Part shown: positions 5,945 to 8,484 of the stretch, in pieces
Layout: each line of letters starts with the position of its first letter
Position numbering within the stretch: the stretch's first letter is position 1
Source: an uncultured Ruminococcus sp.
GTDB taxonomy: Bacteria > Bacillota > Clostridia > Oscillospirales > Acutalibacteraceae
NCBI GenBank assembly: GCA_946414115.1
Contig: CAMKNF010000084.1
Span: 1-8,484 of the forward strand
DNA length: 8,484 nucleotides
Direction of reading: 5' to 3'
Notes under the pieces: model-generated
Seen by the model: the letters and a program-made list of their open reading frames with translations, nothing else
The model's database searches: none
What the model was told of the DNA's origin: nothing
Made by a program: the position numbers and the translations under genes

Positions 5945-6599
5945 TGTAACCTGTAATGTAATCAAAAAGTTCTTCTGCTGTAGCGGCAACAAAGGGTGCG
6001 CCTGTGCTTATAAGCTCCTCTCTGCCCCTGAATCCCCACTCTACTCCAGCCATTTTTACGCCTGCATTCTGAGCAGTATAGACATCGACATCACTGTCGC
6101 CGATATAAATACATTCTTCCCTAGAAATACCGTGTTTTTCAAGAATAGCAAGAAGTGCCTCGCCGTCAGGCTTTATTTTATATTCAAGCTTTTTGCCCCA
6201 AGCCTCGGCAAAGGTATGTTCGGGATAAACCTTTTTTAAGATTTTTCCGACAAATTCATCGGGTTTATTTGAAAGTACGGCGGTTTTAATTCCGTTTTCA
6301 TCAAGCTTTTTAAGCATTTCGGCACAACCGTCATATGCGCAGGTATTGTCGTTACAATGGATTTTGTACTCGCTGTTAAATGTTTCACGGACAATATTCA
6401 GCTTTTCTTCATCATCGGCAAAGCTTCCCATTGCACGTTTAATCATAACCTCTCTGCCGTTACCGACATAGCGATTGTAATTTTCAACAGGCTTTTCTTC
6501 AAGACCAGCCTTTTTCAGTCCTTTATTAACACTTTGCGCAAGGTCGGTCAGTGAATTTACAAGAGTACCGTCAAGGTCAAAAACAGCAATTTTAATCAT
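5937..6599 (-). CDS. HAD-family phosphatase, phosphoglycolate phosphatase type
   Basis: This is a HAD-superfamily hydrolase with a helical cap between motifs I and II, as in Gph and PpaX-like phosphatases. Motif I is FDLDGTLV with nucleophile Asp8 and acid/base Asp10. Motif II is VLSNKP with Ser110. Motif III is the lysine in KIKPDG (Lys143). Motif IV is IGDSDVD with Asp168 and Asp172. Its 220 residues are a normal length. The substrate cannot be read from sequence: 2-phosphoglycolate, pyrophosphate and sugar phosphates are all possible, so I give no gene symbol. It is the middle gene of a three-gene unit, 6 bp after the cyclase-family gene and overlapping queH. The nearest ribosome site (AAAGGA) is about 15 nt upstream, which points to translational coupling. 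Confidence 0.88.
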   Translation of the reverse strand: MIKIAVFDLDGTLVNSLTDLAQSVNKGLKKAGLEEKPVENYNRYVGNGREVMIKRAMGSFADDEEKLNIVRETFNSEYKIHCNDNTCAYDGCAEMLKKLDENGIKTAVLSNKPDEFVGKILKKVYPEHTFAEAWGKKLEYKIKPDGEALLAILEKHGISREECIYIGDSDVDVYTAQNAGVKMAGVEWGFRGREELISTGAPFVAATAEELFDYITGYNE

Positions 6600-6605
6600 A
6601 ATAAA

Positions 6606-7199
6606 TCAGTTAAGTCCTTTCTCCTGTTCAAGAATTATCGCTCTGCACGGAGCCGCCTCGAGTCCGCCAAGCTTTATCGGAAATGCGCACAAATCGTACT
6701 CGCCGTCATCAATGGCAGAAAGATTCAGATTCTCAAGAATCACAATTCCGGCACGGGCAAGCTCACGGTGAGTTCTTTCTTCATCAAACGAAGGTGCAAT
6801 TGATTGAGCGTCTGTTCCGACAAGCACCACCCGGCTTTCGGCAAGGACAATAGCGGCTGAATGTGAAATAAAGGTTTTGCCTTCACCGTGAAAAAGTACA
6901 CGTCGTTTGCAATACGGCAACAGACGTTCCATATCTTCGCCTGTTAAAATACCGCTGACAGAAATAACGGTGCATTTTCCGAAAAAGGTATTCAGCCTTA
7001 TATTGTCAATTGAACTTCCTTCATCGTAAAAATGGAGCGGAGCGTCAATATGAGTTCCCGAATGAACAGACATTGAAATTTCAGTCAGATTATATCCGTC
7101 TCCGTTTTCAATGCTTTTTATTCTTTGAGCTCTTGTTTCGGGATCACCGTCATATACAGGTGTATTGATAGTATCCCGTGAAATATCGTGAATAATCAA
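6606..7199 (-). CDS. Cyclase / kynurenine-formamidase-family metal hydrolase
   Basis: This 197-residue protein belongs to the cyclase family that includes bacterial arylformamidase KynB, a metal-dependent hydrolase. The defining motif HSGTHIDAPLHF (residues 46-57) supplies His46, His50, Asp52 and His56 for metal binding and catalysis. Further conserved parts are GTDAQSIAP (128-136), His144 in ERTHRELARAGI, and Glu156 in LENLNL. No tryptophan-catabolism gene is nearby, so the KynB reaction is not established and the substrate is unknown. The start is a TTG (7197-7199), 10 nt after GAGGGG. An in-frame TGA lies three codons upstream and the next in-frame ATG is at residue 43, so TTG is the only sensible start. 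It leads the unit with the HAD phosphatase and queH. Confidence 0.87.
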   Translation of the reverse strand: MIIHDISRDTINTPVYDGDPETRAQRIKSIENGDGYNLTEISMSVHSGTHIDAPLHFYDEGSSIDNIRLNTFFGKCTVISVSGILTGEDMERLLPYCKRRVLFHGEGKTFISHSAAIVLAESRVVLVGTDAQSIAPSFDEERTHRELARAGIVILENLNLSAIDDGEYDLCAFPIKLGGLEAAPCRAIILEQEKGLN

Positions 7200-7229
7200 G
7201 TCAGCTCATCCCCTCTCATTATCCTATTT

Positions 7230-7259
7230 ATTTTACCACAAATCTCCCCATATTGTACA
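7230..7259 (-). promoter_or_regulatory. Promoter of the cyclase-HAD-queH operon
   Basis: On the minus strand, TAAAAT at 7230-7235 is preceded by TGG, forming an extended -10. A weaker TGTACA -35 lies at 7254-7259 with an 18-bp spacer. Transcription would start near 7223, giving a leader of about 24 nt before the TTG start. Confidence 0.55.
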
Positions 7260-7302
7260 GAGGAAAGTCGAAATTTGAAGAAAAAACCTCTTTTACTAAT
7301 TA

Positions 7303-7338
7303 AAAGCAAAACAAAAAGCCCCACCGAAGTGAGGCTTT
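7303..7338 (-). terminator. UUCG-capped intrinsic terminator of the dockerin gene
   Basis: Read on the minus strand, a 10-bp stem (7329-7338 with 7315-7324, one G-U pair) closes a TTCG tetraloop and is followed by TTTTTGTTTTGCTTTT. It lies 23 bp beyond the dockerin stop codon. It separates that transcript from the cyclase operon downstream. Confidence 0.88.
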
Positions 7339-7361
7339 AAATCAGCTTTTTAAGGTTTTAA

Positions 7362-8484
7362 TCAGCCAACTACTTCAAGAGCTGTGCCAACTTTGCCTGT
7401 GTTGTTGTAGCCGCCGCAGAGATACTTCTGAACGTATGTAACGTCGAGAATTGAAATTCTGCCGTCGCCGTTTACATCAGCAAGAACACTTGCAAGTGAA
7501 CCTTCAGTTGCACCAATGCCAAGACCTAATCTCTGGATTTCTGTAGCATCCTGAATTGTGATCTTGCCGTCCTGATCTACGTCACCGTAGAGAAGCTGAG
7601 GCTCGGGCTCTGTAGCAGGTTCTGTTGTTGCAGGCTCTGTTGTAGCAGGCTCTGTTGTAGCAGGCTCTGTTGTAGCGGGCTCTGTTGTTTCAGGCTCTGT
7701 TGCAGGCTCTGTTGTTTCAGGCTCTGTTGCAGGTTCTGTTGTTTCAGGTTCTGTTGCAGGCTCTGTTGTTGCGGGCTCGGGATCAACGCCGAGTAAATCT
7801 GCAACAGTTGTGAGGGGAGCAATTAAAGGATATGTTACGGGATCAGCAAGCTGCTCTGCATAGTCAGAAGCATACTGAGCATAAACACCCTCAGGAGTAA
7901 CACCGAGTTCAGAGCAGAGATATGTTAATTTTTCGGGAGTTACTACACCCTCAGTACTTTCAGCGTTCTTTACTGCCCAAGAAGCAATATACTGAGCAAT
8001 AATCTGCTCCTTCGGCTGATATACGGGGAAGTACTTACCAACGATTTTACCTGTTGAAGTAATAGCTGCCTTTGCACCGTACTTGTCGGAATTGTTCTTC
8101 CAAGCGCCTTCAAAGTCCAACTTTGATGAGTCTTCGGTATTTTCAACCATTTCACCTGTTACATAAACTGTGTCGCCGAGACACTCTTTACTAAATGTAA
8201 TGTTGCCTGTCTGATGAATAGCTTTATCAGTGTCTTTGGTTGAGAAAAGAAGTGCATAGTCAGCACCTTCTTCAATTGTACCTAATGTAGAAGTATCAAA
8301 GTAATAACGACCTGTTGCAGCGTCCTTTTTGCAAAGCTCTGACTTTGCCTGCCATGAAGTTACTGTAAGTTTACTTCCTCCGTACACATTATAAACGTGG
8401 CAGTAAACAGACTTTGTTGTTCCCCATGACTCGAGTGTGGGAACCTCGAAATAAACTTTTGTTTCACCATCAGCTGCTGATGCA
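7362..8484 (-). CDS. Secreted dockerin-containing protein, 5'-truncated at window edge
   Basis: The frame is open to the right edge, so the GTG at 8387 is not a true start. From the edge it reads ASAADGETKVYFEVPT, compatible with the mature end after a signal peptidase site just outside the window. A beta-rich module of about 150 residues (8484 to ~8030) follows, with SVYCHVYNVYGG, YALLFSTKD, GDTVYVTGE and ITSTGKIVG. It resembles modules I associate with Ruminococcus extracellular proteins, possibly carbohydrate-binding. Next come a likely helical segment (~8015-7830), a TEPATEPE linker (7596-7781), and a C-terminal dockerin with two calcium-binding loops, DVDQDGKITIQD (7548-7583) and DVNGDGRISILD (7443-7478). 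Dockerins plug proteins into cohesin scaffolds such as cellulosomes or amylosomes. No catalytic domain is visible. The dockerin call is firm; the role of the N-terminal module is open. Confidence 0.88.
   Translation of the reverse strand, partial: ASAADGETKVYFEVPTLESWGTTKSVYCHVYNVYGGSKLTVTSWQAKSELCKKDAATGRYYFDTSTLGTIEEGADYALLFSTKDTDKAIHQTGNITFSKECLGDTVYVTGEMVENTEDSSKLDFEGAWKNNSDKYGAKAAITSTGKIVGKYFPVYQPKEQIIAQYIASWAVKNAESTEGVVTPEKLTYLCSELGVTPEGVYAQYASDYAEQLADPVTYPLIAPLTTVADLLGVDPEPATTEPATEPETTEPATEPETTEPATEPETTEPATTEPATTEPATTEPATTEPATEPEPQLLYGDVDQDGKITIQDATEIQRLGLGIGATEGSLASVLADVNGDGRISILDVTYVQKYLCGGYNNTGKVGTALEVVG
7596..7781 (-). repeat. Tandem repeats coding for a Thr/Pro/Glu linker
   Basis: Three 27-bp units encoding TTEPATEPE (7689-7769) run into five 15-bp units encoding TTEPA (7614-7688), inside the dockerin gene. 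The linker is acidic, unstructured and typical of extracellular modular proteins, where threonines may be glycosylated. Such DNA tracts expand and contract by slippage and are prone to assembly error, so the copy number should be treated as approximate. Confidence 0.93.

Noticed and set aside
5945..5992. Upstream ATG extending QueH by 16 residues
   Set aside because: The extra residues would come from the end of the HAD gene, have no family similarity that I recognise, and MNKINYQ gives a normal-length QueH.
7596..7781. Repeat block considered as a CRISPR array
   Set aside because: There are no unique spacers; the units are contiguous 15- and 27-bp coding repeats in a Thr/Pro/Glu linker.

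Overview
The window reads as a low-GC Gram-positive gut anaerobe of the Clostridia, most likely Ruminococcus or a close relative (Oscillospiraceae). The main pointers are a secreted protein ending in a duplicated-EF-hand dockerin behind a TEPATEPE linker, strong AGGAGG-type ribosome binding sites, and a QueH-type queuosine enzyme. This is inferred from gene style, not from a database match. Bases 1-43 are not genomic: they match the Illumina TruSeq read-2 adapter plus index, so the window begins at an untrimmed contig end.

Layout. (1) 44-2219, minus strand: a fructose operon in the order fruR (DeoR-family regulator), fruK (1-phosphofructokinase), fruA (PTS fructose EIIA domain, cut off by the adapter). 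FruA would import fructose as fructose-1-phosphate, FruK would make fructose-1,6-bisphosphate, and FruR would repress in response to the sugar phosphate. (2) 2220-2512: an AT-rich divergent control region with two good promoters and two arrays of TCAA elements spaced exactly 10 bp apart. (3) 2513-3214, plus strand: a TcdA-like tRNA threonylcarbamoyladenosine dehydratase. (4) 3253-4697, plus strand: its own promoter, then hisH and hisF, the two subunits of imidazole glycerol phosphate synthase. (5) 4698-5294, plus strand: a small gene of unknown function split by a -1 shift at an A AAA AAG heptamer, a possible 49-residue ORF, and a strong terminator.

(6) 5327-7199, minus strand, convergent with the his block: a tightly packed three-gene operon encoding a cyclase/kynurenine-formamidase-family metal hydrolase, a HAD phosphatase of the phosphoglycolate phosphatase type, and QueH (epoxyqueuosine reductase). 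(7) 7315-8484, minus strand: a terminator and the C-terminal part of a secreted dockerin protein whose gene runs off the right edge.

Most of the window is ordinary housekeeping and sugar metabolism. I see no defence, CRISPR, phage or mobile element. The items most worth a second look are the 10-bp-phased TCAA arrays, the frameshifted small gene after hisF, the dockerin protein with its unassigned N-terminal module, and the adapter artefact that gives fruA a false stop codon.
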